Notes: generated by a model not told the origin, from the letters alone. A stretch of 64,000 nucleotides of DNA from Frigidibacter sp. (GCF_030695035.1 NZ_JAUYTT010000008.1:372001-436000); one strand, 5' to 3'. Shown: positions 21,028-30,342, numbered from the stretch's first letter. Numbers and translations: made by a program.

Positions 21028-21070
21028 TCGTTCTGGTGCAAATATCCCGGGGTCCGGGGCAGCGCCCCGG
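21028..21070 (+). repeat. Two-part intergenic repeat, copy C1
   Basis: Pyrimidine-rich lead, anchor CAAATATCCCGGGG, then a 7-bp hairpin (21054-21060 with 21064-21070, loop AGC). It faces copy C2 in inverted orientation across about 20 bp, in the gap between the crotonase stop and the trmFO start. Confidence 0.7.
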
Positions 21071-21090
21071 CGCCTGCCAATGGTGCGACG

Positions 21091-21142
21091 CCGGGGGTTT
21101 CACACCCCCGGACCCCCGTGGGATATTTGGGCCAAAACGAAG
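21091..21142 (-). repeat. Two-part intergenic repeat, copy C2 (inverted)
   Basis: On the minus strand it reads TTCGTTTTGG, the anchor CAAATATCCCACGGGGG and an 8-bp hairpin (21091-21098 with 21104-21111, loop of 5). Its lead resembles that of C1, so the shared unit extends upstream of the anchor. Confidence 0.7.
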
Positions 21143-21148
21143 GGGAGG

Positions 21149-21937
21149 TCAGGCCCAGTCCGGAGAGCGTTTGTCCAGGAAGGCCGAGATGCCCTCCTCG
21201 GTGTCGCGCCAGAGCATGTTTTCCACCATCACCGCGCCGGCAAGGTCATAGGCATCCTCCAGCGGCAGGGCGATCTGGTCGTAGAAGGCGCGTTTGCCGA
21301 TGCGCACCGCGGCGCCCAGCTTGCCCGCGACGGTCTGGGCGAGGGTCAGGGCAGCTTCGGGCAGGTCCGCCGGGGCGGCGATGCGGTTGATGAGGCCGAT
21401 GCGTTGGGCTTCCTCGGCGCCGATGAAGGCACCCGTCGTCAGCATCTCGAAGGCCTGTTTGCGCGGCAGGTTGCGGGTGAGGGCGACCATGGGCGTGGAG
21501 CAGAAGAGGCCGATGTTCACGCCGTTGACGCCAAAGCGCGTACCCTCGGCCGCGACCGCCATATCGCAGCTGGCGACGAGCTGGCAGCCGGCGGCGGTGG
21601 CGATGCCGTGGACCTTGGCGATCACCGGCTGGGGCAGGGCGGGGATCATCTGCATCACCTCGGCGCAGCGGGCGAAGAGGTCTGCGAAATAGGCGGCGCC
21701 CTTGTCGGGGGCGGCGCGGCCGGCCTGCATCTCTTTCAGGTCATGGCCGGCGCAGAAGGCGCGGCCGGTGCCGGCCAGCAGCACGACGCGGATCGTGGGA
21801 TCGGTGGCCAATTCCGTCAGCCGCGCCTTGAGCGCCACCAGCATCGCATCGGACAGCGCGTTGAGGCTGGCGGGGGCGTTCAGGGTCAGCCGCGCCACGG
21901 TGCCGATATCGTCGCGCAGAACCAGGTCTTCGGTCAT
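21149..21937 (-). CDS. Crotonase-fold protein (enoyl-CoA hydratase/isomerase family, ECHDC3-like)
   Basis: Cytoplasmic protein of 262 aa with the crotonase fold. Oxyanion-hole segments are CAGHDLKEM and [10 protein letters not shown]. The two glutamates used by classical enoyl-CoA hydratases are replaced: the first position is Gln (GCQL) and the second region reads [11 protein letters not shown], without an acid. This pattern resembles the ECHDC3 branch, so another CoA-linked role is likely and hydratase activity is doubtful. The ATG at 21937 has GGAGG at ideal spacing; the ATG two codons earlier is too close to it. Divergent from the thioesterase gene. Confidence 0.85.
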   Translation of the reverse strand: MTEDLVLRDDIGTVARLTLNAPASLNALSDAMLVALKARLTELATDPTIRVVLLAGTGRAFCAGHDLKEMQAGRAAPDKGAAYFADLFARCAEVMQMIPALPQPVIAKVHGIATAAGCQLVASCDMAVAAEGTRFGVNGVNIGLFCSTPMVALTRNLPRKQAFEMLTTGAFIGAEEAQRIGLINRIAAPADLPEAALTLAQTVAGKLGAAVRIGKRAFYDQIALPLEDAYDLAGAVMVENMLWRDTEEGISAFLDKRSPDWA

Positions 21938-21991
21938 TGTCATTCCCTCCCGTTTGGCGAAACTCTAGGCGGGGAATGTGCGGGGGGAAAG

Positions 21992-22423
21992 ATGCAGGCG
22001 ATGGACCGGACGGGGCTGGAGGCGTTTCTGGCAGCGGAGTTTCCGCAGGTGGCGGGCGATTTCGCGCTGGAGGAGGTGGGGGCGGAGCGGCTTGTGGTGC
22101 GGCTGAAGGTGGCGGATCGCCATCTGCGCCCCGGTGGCACGGTGTCGGGGCCGAGCATCTTCGCGCTGGCGGATGTGGGGATCTACCTTGCCATCCTCGC
22201 GCGGATCGGGCCGGTGGCGCTGGCGGTGACGACGAATGCGTCGGTGGATTTCATGCGCAAGCCCGCGGCGGGCTGCGATCTGCTGGCCCAGGTGCGGATC
22301 CTGAAGCTGGGGCGCGCATTGGCGGTAGCGGATGCGCTGGTCTTCTCGGAGGGGCTGGCGGAGCCGGTGGCGCGGGCGTCGATGACCTATGCGATCCCTC
22401 CGCGGCGGGAAAATGTGGGGTAA
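21992..22423 (+). CDS. PaaI-family hot-dog thioesterase
   Basis: Protein of 143 aa with a hot-dog fold; members hydrolyse acyl- or aryl-CoA thioesters. The block GGTVSGPSIFALADVGIYLAI matches the helix of PaaI/YbgC-like enzymes where the catalytic acid (Asp) sits, and TTNASVDFMRKP the following strand. The ATG at 21992 has a GGGGGAAAG ribosome binding site. Divergent from the crotonase gene, 54 bp between starts, so the two may share a CoA-thioester pathway. Substrate unknown. Confidence 0.87.
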   Translation: MQAMDRTGLEAFLAAEFPQVAGDFALEEVGAERLVVRLKVADRHLRPGGTVSGPSIFALADVGIYLAILARIGPVALAVTTNASVDFMRKPAAGCDLLAQVRILKLGRALAVADALVFSEGLAEPVARASMTYAIPPRRENVG

Positions 22424-22480
22424 TTTGATACCTATTTCGTAAGTCTCTGATTTCAAGCAGGTATTTCCGCTGCGCGCCAC

Positions 22481-22509
22481 TTGACCTGTGCGGCTGCATG
22501 CCCGATAAG
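22481..22509 (+). promoter_or_regulatory. Promoter of rplM-rpsI
   Basis: A sigma-70-like TTGACC (22481-22486), a 17-bp spacer and GATAAG (22504-22509), 67 nt before the rplM start. This strong match fits a ribosomal protein operon. Confidence 0.65.
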
Positions 22510-22576
22510 CCCCCATCCGAATGCGGGCGCCCTCAACCGGCACCCATCTACCCGTCAGCCAAAGGGGCAAGACCCG

Positions 22577-23041
22577 ATGAAAACCTTTACCGCGACCCCG
22601 GCGGACATCGAGAAGAAGTGGATCCTGATCGACGCCGAAGGCGTTGTTCTGGGCCGCCTCGCCACGATCGTCGCCATGCACCTTCGTGGCAAGCACAAGC
22701 CGACCTTCACGCCGCACATGGATATGGGCGACAACGTGATCATCATCAACGCCGACAAGGTGCAGATGACCGGCAACAAGCGCGCCGACAAACGTTACTA
22801 CTGGCACACCGGCCACCCGGGCGGGATCAAGTTCCGCACCGCGGCCCAAGTGCTGGACGGCGCGCACCCTGAGCGTGTGGTCATCAAGGCTGTAGAGCGC
22901 ATGATCTCGCGCAACCGCCTTGGCCGCGAACAGATGTCGAACCTGCGCGTCTATGCCGGTGCCGCCCATCCGCACGAGGCGCAGCAGCCCGCCGTGCTGG
23001 ATGTCAAGACGCTGAACCCGAAGAACACCCGGAGCGCCTGA
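22577..23041 (+). CDS. rplM: 50S ribosomal protein L13
   Basis: Primary 23S rRNA-binding protein of the large subunit, 154 aa. The start [15 protein letters not shown] and the block [21 protein letters not shown] are diagnostic, as is the later MLPRNRLGR-type segment (here [12 protein letters not shown]). Translation starts at 22577, preceded by AAAGGGGCAAG. rpsI follows after 2 nt, the universal L13-S9 operon. Confidence 0.98.
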   Translation: MKTFTATPADIEKKWILIDAEGVVLGRLATIVAMHLRGKHKPTFTPHMDMGDNVIIINADKVQMTGNKRADKRYYWHTGHPGGIKFRTAAQVLDGAHPERVVIKAVERMISRNRLGREQMSNLRVYAGAAHPHEAQQPAVLDVKTLNPKNTRSA

Positions 23042-23043
23042 AG

Positions 23044-23541
23044 ATGGCCGATGAAATCAAGACACTCGACGACCTGAAGGATGCCGTTGCGGGAACCACC
23101 GCCGCTGCCGCCCCCGTTGTCGAACTCGCCCCCCGCCTGCCGCAGCGCGACTCGCTTGGCCGCGCCTATGCCACCGGCAAGCGCAAGAACGCGGTCGCCC
23201 GCGTCTGGATCAAGCCGGGCTCTGGCAAGGTCATCGTCAACGGCAAGGAAATGGCGGTCTACTTCGCCCGTCCCGTGCTGCAGATGATCCTGCGTCAGCC
23301 GTTCACGGTTGCCGGTGTGGAAAACCAGTTCGACGTGATGGCGACTGTTGCCGGTGGCGGGCTTTCGGGCCAGGCCGGTGCAGTGAAGCATGGCGTGTCC
23401 AAAGCCCTGCAGCTTTATGAACCGAGCCTGCGCGCCGCGCTGAAAGCCGCCGGCTTCCTGACCCGCGACAGCCGCGTCGTGGAACGGAAGAAATACGGCA
23501 AGGCCAAGGCCCGCCGCAGCTTCCAGTTCTCGAAGCGCTAA
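23044..23541 (+). CDS. rpsI: 30S ribosomal protein S9
   Basis: Small-subunit protein of 165 aa whose C-terminal tail reaches the P-site tRNA. After an alphaproteobacterial N-terminal extension of about 35 residues comes the core: [18 protein letters not shown], then [14 protein letters not shown], and the basic tail [19 protein letters not shown]. It begins 2 nt after the rplM stop. A hairpin lies 10 nt downstream. Confidence 0.98.
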   Translation: MADEIKTLDDLKDAVAGTTAAAAPVVELAPRLPQRDSLGRAYATGKRKNAVARVWIKPGSGKVIVNGKEMAVYFARPVLQMILRQPFTVAGVENQFDVMATVAGGGLSGQAGAVKHGVSKALQLYEPSLRAALKAAGFLTRDSRVVERKKYGKAKARRSFQFSKR

Positions 23542-23551
23542 GGTCCGGAGG

Positions 23552-23574
23552 GGCGGCGGCAAGATGCCGCTGCC
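23552..23574 (+). terminator. Hairpin after rpsI
   Basis: A 10-bp stem with one wobble (23552-23561 with 23565-23574) and a 3-nt loop, 10 nt after the rpsI stop. Without a T-tract, but position suggests it ends the rplM-rpsI transcript. Confidence 0.5.
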
Positions 23575-23696
23575 GTCCAAGGCAAGATTTGCAAAGGCGT
23601 GGACAGGGGTCCGCGCCTTTGTGCTATGTGGTCGGCGGCCGGGTTGGGGCCGGGGTGGCCTGCCGGGCGCAGGCGGGGAATGTCGCAAGGAATCTC

Positions 23697-25655
23697 GTGT
23701 CTCTTCAATATCGCCGCGAGATCGACGGCCTGCGCGCAATCGCGGTTCTGCCCGTCATCCTGTTTCATGCCGGGTTTGACGCCTTTGGCGGCGGCTATGT
23801 CGGGGTGGACGTGTTCTTCGTCATCTCGGGCTATCTGATCGCCGGCATTCTGGCGCGCGAGCTGGCGGCGGGGGAGTTCTCGCTGCTGCGGTTCTATGAC
23901 CGGCGGGCGAGGCGGATCCTGCCGGCGCTGTTCGTGATGCTGGCCGCGACGGTGCCGCTGGCCTGGGTGCTGATGACGCCCTCGCAGCTGACCGGGTTTT
24001 TCACCAGCCTCGGATCGGTGGCGATCTTTGCCGCGAACCTGCATTTCTATGAGGCTGCGGGCTATTTCGCCGCCGAGACAGAGATGCAGCCGCTGATCCA
24101 CACTTGGAGCCTTGCGGTCGAGGAACAGTTCTACCTGATCTTCCCGCCGCTGATCGCCGCGCTCTGGCGCTGGTGGCCGCGGATGCTGTGGCCGGTGCTG
24201 GCGTTGCTGGCGGTGGCGAGTCTGGCCTGGGCGGTCCATGTGCTGCCCACCCATCCCGACCGGGCGTTCTTCTTGCCCGAGGCGCGGGCCTGGGAGCTGC
24301 TGGCAGGGGCGCTGCTGGCGCTGTGGCCCGGCCACAAGGCGGGCGGCGACAGGCTGGGCGCGCGGCGCGGCACATCGCTGCTGGCCGGGTTGGGGCTGGC
24401 GCTGATCCTGGGGCCAGTGGTGCTTTATGATGAGCACACCGCCTTTCCGGGGCTGGCGGCGCTGCCGCCGGTGATCGGGACGCTGCTGGTGTTGCACGCG
24501 GCCCGTGCAGGAACCGCGGTTGCGGCGCTGCTGTCCTGGCGGCCTTTGGTGGGGATGGGGTTGATCAGCTACAGCGCCTATCTGTGGCACCAGCCGCTGT
24601 TTGCAGGCGCGCGGCTGGCCTATCTGACCGAACCGCCGCCCGCGCTGATGATCGGGCTGACCGGGCTGACGCTGATCCTGGCGGTGCTGAGCTGGCGCTA
24701 TGTAGAACAGCCGGTGCGCCGGGGGGCGCTGCTTGTTCGCCAGCGGGCGGTGTTCGGTGCGGCGGGGGCAGGGATTGCGGGCGTGCTGCTGATCGGGCTT
24801 TTGGGGCAATCGTACGGCGCGGCGCTGTGGCGCTGGACGCATCCCGAGCGCGCGCCGGATATGGCACGGCTGGAGACGGCGCAGGCCCATCCGGCGAAGG
24901 TCGATGACGGGGCCTGCTTCTTCAGTGCCGCGGCGGTGGACGGCGCCCTGCTGAAACGGATGACCGAATGCCATACCCGCTTTGGCCCCGGGCTTGTCGT
25001 GCTTGGCGACAGTCATGCTGTCGATCTGGTGGCGGCCATCGCCACCCGCCCCGACCGCCCCGCCTTTATGGTCGGGCTGACGGAACCCAGCTGCCGTCTG
25101 CACCGGCCGCAACCGGAATGCGACTTTGGGGCCTTTCTCGATTTCGTCCGCGACCATCCCGGCGCCGTGAAGCGGGTGATCTATGGGCAAGCGGGGTTCT
25201 ATCTGTTCAGCCGCGATGGCCAGCGAGAGGGCTCGCGCAATATGGTTGATGATCTGTCATTGGACGAGGCGGTGCCGGATCTGCAGCCCGTCCCGGGCGA
25301 GTCCGCCGAGGTGCTGAGCTATCTGGATGCCCTCTCGGAGCATGTCGAGGTCTATTGGCTTGGCCCGTGGATCGCCCCGCATATTCCGCTGGAACTGGTC
25401 TCGCGCCATGGCTGCGCCGTGCCGGTTGCACTGCGCCCGAACCTCGAGGCGGAGTACAGGCAGCTTGACCGGTTTCTGGCGGGCCAGTCGGCCGAGGCTG
25501 GGTTGCAATATGTATCGCTGATAGAGATGCTCGACCTGACCCTGCCAGCGGATCTGCAGGATTGCCGGGCGATCTTCTGGCGCGATGGCGACCATCTGAG
25601 CCGGGCGGGGGCGGCGCGGTTCGCGAAAAGGCTGGATCCCGGGTTGTGGCACTGA
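23697..25655 (+). CDS. Membrane acyltransferase (OafA/YrhL type) with C-terminal SGNH domain
   Basis: Inner-membrane protein of 652 aa. Residues 1-360 form an acyltransferase-3 domain of about ten helices with the hallmark YRREIDGLRAIAVLPVILFHAG and YVGVDVFFVISGYLI. The C-terminal 250 residues are a periplasmic SGNH hydrolase-like domain with GDSH (VVLGDSHAVDL) and the catalytic DxxH (GDHLS). Such fusions O-acetylate surface polysaccharide or peptidoglycan. The GTG at 23697 is preferred: AAGGA lies 5 nt upstream and it places the hallmark at the N-terminus; an ATG at 23589 would add 36 residues with no homology. No polysaccharide genes adjoin. Confidence 0.88.
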   Translation: MSLQYRREIDGLRAIAVLPVILFHAGFDAFGGGYVGVDVFFVISGYLIAGILARELAAGEFSLLRFYDRRARRILPALFVMLAATVPLAWVLMTPSQLTGFFTSLGSVAIFAANLHFYEAAGYFAAETEMQPLIHTWSLAVEEQFYLIFPPLIAALWRWWPRMLWPVLALLAVASLAWAVHVLPTHPDRAFFLPEARAWELLAGALLALWPGHKAGGDRLGARRGTSLLAGLGLALILGPVVLYDEHTAFPGLAALPPVIGTLLVLHAARAGTAVAALLSWRPLVGMGLISYSAYLWHQPLFAGARLAYLTEPPPALMIGLTGLTLILAVLSWRYVEQPVRRGALLVRQRAVFGAAGAGIAGVLLIGLLGQSYGAALWRWTHPERAPDMARLETAQAHPAKVDDGACFFSAAAVDGALLKRMTECHTRFGPGLVVLGDSHAVDLVAAIATRPDRPAFMVGLTEPSCRLHRPQPECDFGAFLDFVRDHPGAVKRVIYGQAGFYLFSRDGQREGSRNMVDDLSLDEAVPDLQPVPGESAEVLSYLDALSEHVEVYWLGPWIAPHIPLELVSRHGCAVPVALRPNLEAEYRQLDRFLAGQSAEAGLQYVSLIEMLDLTLPADLQDCRAIFWRDGDHLSRAGAARFAKRLDPGLWH

Positions 25656-25800
25656 GGTCACAACGGCCCGGAAGCTGTGTCCCAAGCGACTCAGCCCCCG
25701 CGAACGTGATCGCTGGCGGATTGACGCAGGGCCCGCAAAAATCAACACTCTCTTCATAAAAGCACCCGAAAATCGGGGCATGACGAGGCAGAGCAAAATC

Positions 25801-26058
25801 ATGGCAACCCTATCCACGTTCCACAGCTCCTGTGGGGGCTTCGATTTCCTTGGCATCCGCAAGGGCCGCATGGGCGGCTTCGAGATCGTCTATGACGATG
25901 GCGTCAAGCGGCGGCTGGTCTGGCGGGTGCAGGGCAAGACCGGCGAAGCGCAACTGGGCGACGCGCTGCAAAGCGCGGTGAACAAGCCGCGGGTGCTGCC
26001 AGCGATGTATACCGAGCTGAAGAAGCGGTCGATTGCAATCGAGGCGGTCGCGGTCTGA
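25801..26058 (+). CDS. Small protein of unknown function (85 aa)
   Basis: I do not recognise a family. The ATG at 25801 gives 85 aa (MATLSTFHSS...); an in-frame ATG at 25780 would add seven residues. The protein is soluble-looking, basic, and includes GGFDFLGIRKGRMGGFEIVYDDGVKRRLVW, a probable beta sheet, and a C-terminal helix with LKKRSIAIEAVAV. Codon use matches neighbours, supporting a real gene. It converges on the peptide transporter ATPase gene with 12 bp between stops. The 145 bp upstream are relatively AT-rich. Confidence 0.6.
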   Translation: MATLSTFHSSCGGFDFLGIRKGRMGGFEIVYDDGVKRRLVWRVQGKTGEAQLGDALQSAVNKPRVLPAMYTELKKRSIAIEAVAV

Positions 26059-26070
26059 AAGGGCCGCGGT

Positions 26071-28146
26071 CTAACCGACCGCGACCTCGATCACCGGCTC
26101 CATCGTGGCAAGCTGCTCGTCGGTCAGGTGACACTTGACGCGGTGCCCGCCCGACAGGCGGCGCAGGTCGGGCACGACCGTTTCGCACAGATCGCCCGGC
26201 ACCAGCGGCTTCCAGCGGCAGCGGGTCTGGAATGGGCAGCCCGGCGGCGGGTTCATGGCGCTTGGGATATCGCCCTGCAGCACGATGCGCTTGCGGGTTA
26301 CCCGCGGGTCAGCGACCGGCACGGCTGATAGCAGCGCCTCGGTATAGGGGTGGAAGGGCGGCGAGAAGACTTCTGCGGTGGTGCCGATCTCGACCACATG
26401 GCCCAGATACATCACCAGCACCCGGTCGCTGAGATAGCGCACGATGCCAAGGTCATGGCTGATGAACAGCAGCGTGGTGCGGTTCTTGCGCTGAATCTCC
26501 ATCAGCAGATCGGTCACCGCCGCTTGCACCGACACGTCGAGCGCCGAGACGGGTTCATCGGCGACCACCACCTTCGCCTCACCGGCAAAGGCGCGGGCGA
26601 TGCCGACGCGCTGCTTTTGCCCGCCCGACAGCTGGCGCGGCTTGCGGGTGGCAAATTCGCGCGGCAGCTTCACGAGGTCCAGAAGGTTCAGCATCCGCTC
26701 ATGCCGGTCGGCGGCGCTGTCCCCGATCTGGAAGATCTCCAGCGCGCGGATGATCTGGGCGCCGATGGTCATCGACGGGTTCAGCGTGTCGAACGGGTTC
26801 TGGAACACCATCTGCAGGCTGGAGATGAGCGCGGGCCCGCGCTTTTCCACCGGCAGCTGCTGAATCTGGTCGCCGTTGAGCGTGACGGTGCCGGCGCTGG
26901 CAACCTCCAGCCCCATCAGCACCTTGGCGAGGGTGGACTTGCCGCAGCCCGACTCGCCGACGATGGCCAGCGTTTCCCCGGCGCGGGCCGAGAAATCGAT
27001 CTGCTCATTGGCCTTGACGATCTTCGCCGTGCCGCCGCCGAACATGCCCGGGGAGGTTTCATAGTATTTGCGCAGGTCCGAGGCCTCGATCACCACCTCG
27101 CCCGGCGGGGTGGGTTCCGCGGTGGCGGCGAGGGCAGGGGGCGCGTTCCAGTCGATCTCGTCCACCCGGATGCAGCGGCTGTTGTGGCGCGGAGCGCCGC
27201 CTGCGGGCAGCATCGGGATTTCCTGCGCGTCGCAGCGGCCCGCCACGAAGTAATCGCAGCGCGGGCCGAAGTTGCAGCCCGGCGGGCGTTCATGCGGCAG
27301 CGGGAAGTTGCCCGGGATCGCCACCAGCGGCCGCGCCGACTTGTCGGCGCCGGGGAGCGGGATGGAGCGGAATAGGGCCTGCGTATAGGGGTGGCGCATC
27401 TCGGAAAACACCTCGACCACGTCGCCCGTTTCCACCGCCTCGCCCGAATACATCACGCAGAGCCGGTCGCAGACATCCATCACCAGCCCAAGGTTGTGGC
27501 TGATGAACAGCATGGAGGTGCCGTGCTTTTCCGCCAGATCGCGGACCAGATCGACGATGCCGGCCTCGACCGTCACATCCAGCGCCGTGGTCGGCTCGTC
27601 TAGGATCAGCAAGGAGGGGCGCGACATCAGCGCCATGGCGATCACGATGCGCTGCTGCTGGCCGCCCGACAGCTGGTGCGGCCAGGCCTGCAAGATGCGG
27701 TCGGGGTCTGGCAGGCGCACATCCTCGACGATGGCGCGGGCGCGGGCCCAGGCATCGGCCTTGCTGATCTTCTCATGGATCATCGGCACCTCGGCCAGCT
27801 GCGCGCCGACCTTCATGGCCGGGTTCAGGCTCGCCATCGGTTCCTGATAGATCATCGCGATCTCGCGCCCGCGCAGACCCCGCAGCTCGCGCTCACCCAT
27901 GGTGGTGATGTCGCGGCCCTTGAAGCGGATGCTGCCGCCGGTGATGCGGCCATTGCGGCCAAGGTCGCGCATCACCCCAAGCGCCACGGTGGACTTGCCG
28001 CAGCCGGACTCGCCCACCAGCCCCATCGCCTCGCCCGGCATCACCTTGCAGGAGAAATCCATCACCGCCGGGATTTCGCGGGTGCGGGTGAAGAAGCTGA
28101 TCGACAGGTTCTCGATCTCGAGGATGGGGGTTTGCGCGTCGGTCAT
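26071..28146 (-). CDS. Peptide ABC transporter, fused double ATP-binding protein
   Basis: Energises import of peptides or similar oligomers. One 691-aa chain carries what are separate DppD and DppF/OppD and OppF subunits in many bacteria. The first ABC domain has GESGCGKST (about residue 45), LSGGQQQR and LLILDEPTTALD and ends with the oligopeptide C-terminal block PPGCNFGPRCDY. The second has GESGCGKST (about 400), LSGGQKQR and VVADEPVSALD and ends with PPPGCPFQTRC. Last gene of the four-gene operon, 4 bp after the DppC-type permease. Confidence 0.95.
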   Translation of the reverse strand: MTDAQTPILEIENLSISFFTRTREIPAVMDFSCKVMPGEAMGLVGESGCGKSTVALGVMRDLGRNGRITGGSIRFKGRDITTMGERELRGLRGREIAMIYQEPMASLNPAMKVGAQLAEVPMIHEKISKADAWARARAIVEDVRLPDPDRILQAWPHQLSGGQQQRIVIAMALMSRPSLLILDEPTTALDVTVEAGIVDLVRDLAEKHGTSMLFISHNLGLVMDVCDRLCVMYSGEAVETGDVVEVFSEMRHPYTQALFRSIPLPGADKSARPLVAIPGNFPLPHERPPGCNFGPRCDYFVAGRCDAQEIPMLPAGGAPRHNSRCIRVDEIDWNAPPALAATAEPTPPGEVVIEASDLRKYYETSPGMFGGGTAKIVKANEQIDFSARAGETLAIVGESGCGKSTLAKVLMGLEVASAGTVTLNGDQIQQLPVEKRGPALISSLQMVFQNPFDTLNPSMTIGAQIIRALEIFQIGDSAADRHERMLNLLDLVKLPREFATRKPRQLSGGQKQRVGIARAFAGEAKVVVADEPVSALDVSVQAAVTDLLMEIQRKNRTTLLFISHDLGIVRYLSDRVLVMYLGHVVEIGTTAEVFSPPFHPYTEALLSAVPVADPRVTRKRIVLQGDIPSAMNPPPGCPFQTRCRWKPLVPGDLCETVVPDLRRLSGGHRVKCHLTDEQLATMEPVIEVAVG

Positions 28147-28150
28147 GTCA

Positions 28151-29302
28151 TCAATCCTTCAGGCTTTCCTCGCGCAGCGCGTCGGCCAGCAGGTTCAGCC
28201 CCAGCACAAGGCTGAGCAGCGCCAGCGCCGGCACGATGGCGGGGTGGGGCGCGATGGTCAGCAGGCGGCGCCCGTCATTGATGGTCGATCCCCAGTCCGG
28301 GCTTTCGGGGCTGACGCCGAGGCCGAAGAAGCCGAGCGTGCCCAGAAGGATGGTGGTGTAGCCGATGCGCAGGCAGAAATCGACGATCAGCGGCCCGCGG
28401 GCATTGGGCAGGATCTCCCACAGCATGATGTACCAGGGGCCCTCGCCGCGGGTCTGTGCGGCGGCGACATAGTCGCGGGTCTTGATGTCCATGACGAGCC
28501 CGCGGACGATGCGGAACACGGTGGGCGCGTTCACGAAGACGACCGAGACGAAGACGTTGAGCATGTTCGGCTCCATCGTCCACACGCCCAAGGGGTCGGC
28601 GTTGAAGGCAAGGCCCGACCAGGCCCAGAGGCCAAGCACCAGCGTGACGCCGACATAGAGGTTGCGCTTGGCGGGGTGGGTGAAGAAGCGGCTGTTCCAG
28701 AGCATGGTGAAGAAGATCACCGGGAACAGGAACAGCACCGCCGCAAGCGCCGTCGGCAGGCCGGTCAGCTGAATCTCGGGCGTAACCAGCAGGTAGAACA
28801 GCAAGATCACCGGGAAGGCGAGCACCAGGTTGGCGATGAACGAAAGCCCCGCATCCAGCCGCCCGCCGCGATAGCCCGCGGGCAAGCCAAGCGTGACCCC
28901 GACCATGAAGGCGAAGACAGTGGCGGCGGGCGCGATGGCCAGCACCCGGCGCGCGCCCATCACCATGCGGCTGAACACGTCGCGGCCAAGGTTGTCGCCC
29001 CCGAGCAGATAGACCCCGCCATCCGGGGTGATCGTGCCCGGCACCTTGTTCTTCATCTGCGCGATCTGCGACAGCGGGTCGAACATCAGCACGGCATCGG
29101 CAAACAGCGCGGTGAAGACCCAGAACATCACCAGCCCGAAGCCGACCATGCCCAAGGGGCTCTCGAACAGGCGGCCATAAAGGCCGGTGCGGCGGCGGTA
29201 GTGCAGCGACACGGCGAAGACGGCCAGCAGCGCCAGCCAGACCGGCCAGAATTGCAGCGCGAGGCGAGAGAAGATTGCGGCCCAGCCAAGCTTTTCCATC
29301 AT
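28151..29302 (-). CDS. Peptide ABC transporter permease, DppC type
   Basis: Inner-membrane permease of 383 aa, longer than usual DppC (about 300) because of an extra N-terminal helix and an insert of two or three hydrophobic segments (about residues 165-245) inside the BPD_transp_1 domain. The EAA-like loop is RGEGPWYIMLWEILPNARGPL. The N-terminal DppC segment has FGLVMFWVFTALFADAVLMFDP. The start codon overlaps the stop of the preceding permease in ATGA. Paralogues with this long architecture occur in Yej-like and related peptide systems. Confidence 0.92.
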   Translation of the reverse strand: MMEKLGWAAIFSRLALQFWPVWLALLAVFAVSLHYRRRTGLYGRLFESPLGMVGFGLVMFWVFTALFADAVLMFDPLSQIAQMKNKVPGTITPDGGVYLLGGDNLGRDVFSRMVMGARRVLAIAPAATVFAFMVGVTLGLPAGYRGGRLDAGLSFIANLVLAFPVILLFYLLVTPEIQLTGLPTALAAVLFLFPVIFFTMLWNSRFFTHPAKRNLYVGVTLVLGLWAWSGLAFNADPLGVWTMEPNMLNVFVSVVFVNAPTVFRIVRGLVMDIKTRDYVAAAQTRGEGPWYIMLWEILPNARGPLIVDFCLRIGYTTILLGTLGFFGLGVSPESPDWGSTINDGRRLLTIAPHPAIVPALALLSLVLGLNLLADALREESLKD

Positions 29303-30342
29303 GACACCCGGATCCGCGGGTTCAGCAGCACATAGCCCACATCGGACATGGCTTGCGTCACCAGAACCACCACCACCGCGACCACCGAGCATCCCAGCAG
29401 CAGCTGGATGTCATTGTTGCCGGCCGCCTCGACCAGCGTCCAGCCGAAGCCCTTGAAGTTGAACAGGGTTTCCACGATCACCACCCCGTTCAGCAGCCAG
29501 GGAAACTGCAGCATGATCACCGTGAACGGCGCGATCAACGCGTTGCGCAGCGCGTGGCGCATGACCACGCGGCCAAAGCTGGCGCCCTTCAGCCGGGCGG
29601 TGCGGATATATTGCGCCGTCATCACCTCGGACATGCTGGCGCGAGTCATGCGGGCGATATAGCCCATGCCGTAAAGCGCGATGGTCAGCACCGGCAGGAA
29701 GAAATTCTCGAAGGTGATGCCATCCATCGCGCTGGTGGCGGTGCCCTTGAACCATTTCAGCCCGACCATGGAAGATGAGAACACCACGATCAGGATCACG
29801 CCCGAGACGTATTCCGGCGTCGCCGTGGTGGCGATGGACACGGTAGAGAGGGTGCGGTCGAGCTTCGATCCCTCGCGCATCCCTGCAAGGATGCCGATCA
29901 GCAGCGCCGAGGGCACCATCAGCACCATCACCCAGAACATCAGGATCCCGGTCAGCGACAGCCGTGTGGCGATGATCTCGGACACCGGCGCCTTGAACAC
30001 CGTGGATTGCCCCCAATAGCCCTGCAGCACGCCGCAGAACCGCGGGCTGTCCTCCACGGCCGCGCCGCGGGCGATGCAGCGGCCGCTGGTCACGCCATCC
30101 CGCTCATCGGTCCATCCCGGCGCCACGCCCAACCATTCGCCGTAGCGCTTGACCAGCGGCTGCGCATGGCCGTTGCGGTCGAGCCAGCTGATGACCTCGC
30201 CGTCGGTCATCCGGGCATTGCCCTCGGACTTTGCCAGCTTTTCAAGGTTGGGCGGCAGGTTGGTCAGCCAGAACACCACGAAGGTGAGGACGAGCGCCGT
30301 CGCCACCATCGTGAGGGTCCGCCTGAGGAGAAATTTCAGCAT
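29299..30342 (-). CDS. Peptide ABC transporter permease, DppB type
   Basis: Inner-membrane permease of 347 aa. The N-terminal helix begins MLKFLLRRTLTMV, as in DppB/OppB. A periplasmic loop of about 90 residues precedes the five core helices. The EAA-like loop is TARLKGASFGRVVMRHALRNAL. It lies 103 bp downstream of the binding-protein gene and overlaps the next permease by 4 nt, so the operon is binding protein, DppB, DppC, fused ATPase. Confidence 0.94.
   Translation of the reverse strand: MLKFLLRRTLTMVATALVLTFVVFWLTNLPPNLEKLAKSEGNARMTDGEVISWLDRNGHAQPLVKRYGEWLGVAPGWTDERDGVTSGRCIARGAAVEDSPRFCGVLQGYWGQSTVFKAPVSEIIATRLSLTGILMFWVMVLMVPSALLIGILAGMREGSKLDRTLSTVSIATTATPEYVSGVILIVVFSSSMVGLKWFKGTATSAMDGITFENFFLPVLTIALYGMGYIARMTRASMSEVMTAQYIRTARLKGASFGRVVMRHALRNALIAPFTVIMLQFPWLLNGVVIVETLFNFKGFGWTLVEAAGNNDIQLLLGCSVVAVVVVLVTQAMSDVGYVLLNPRIRVS

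Noticed and set aside
20975-22423. 482-codon continuous frame ending in the thioesterase
   Set aside because: The part before 21992 is antisense to the crotonase gene and crosses the inverted repeat pair; only the C-terminal 143 codons are the real gene.
22428-22466. ATACCT...AGGTAT inverted repeat before rplM
   Set aside because: Only six bases per arm with a long spacer; could be chance and has no known operator match.
23538-25190. 550-aa His/Gln/Arg-rich minus-strand frame
   Set aside because: Antisense of the acyltransferase; Gln/Arg-rich low-complexity translation is an artefact of codon bias.
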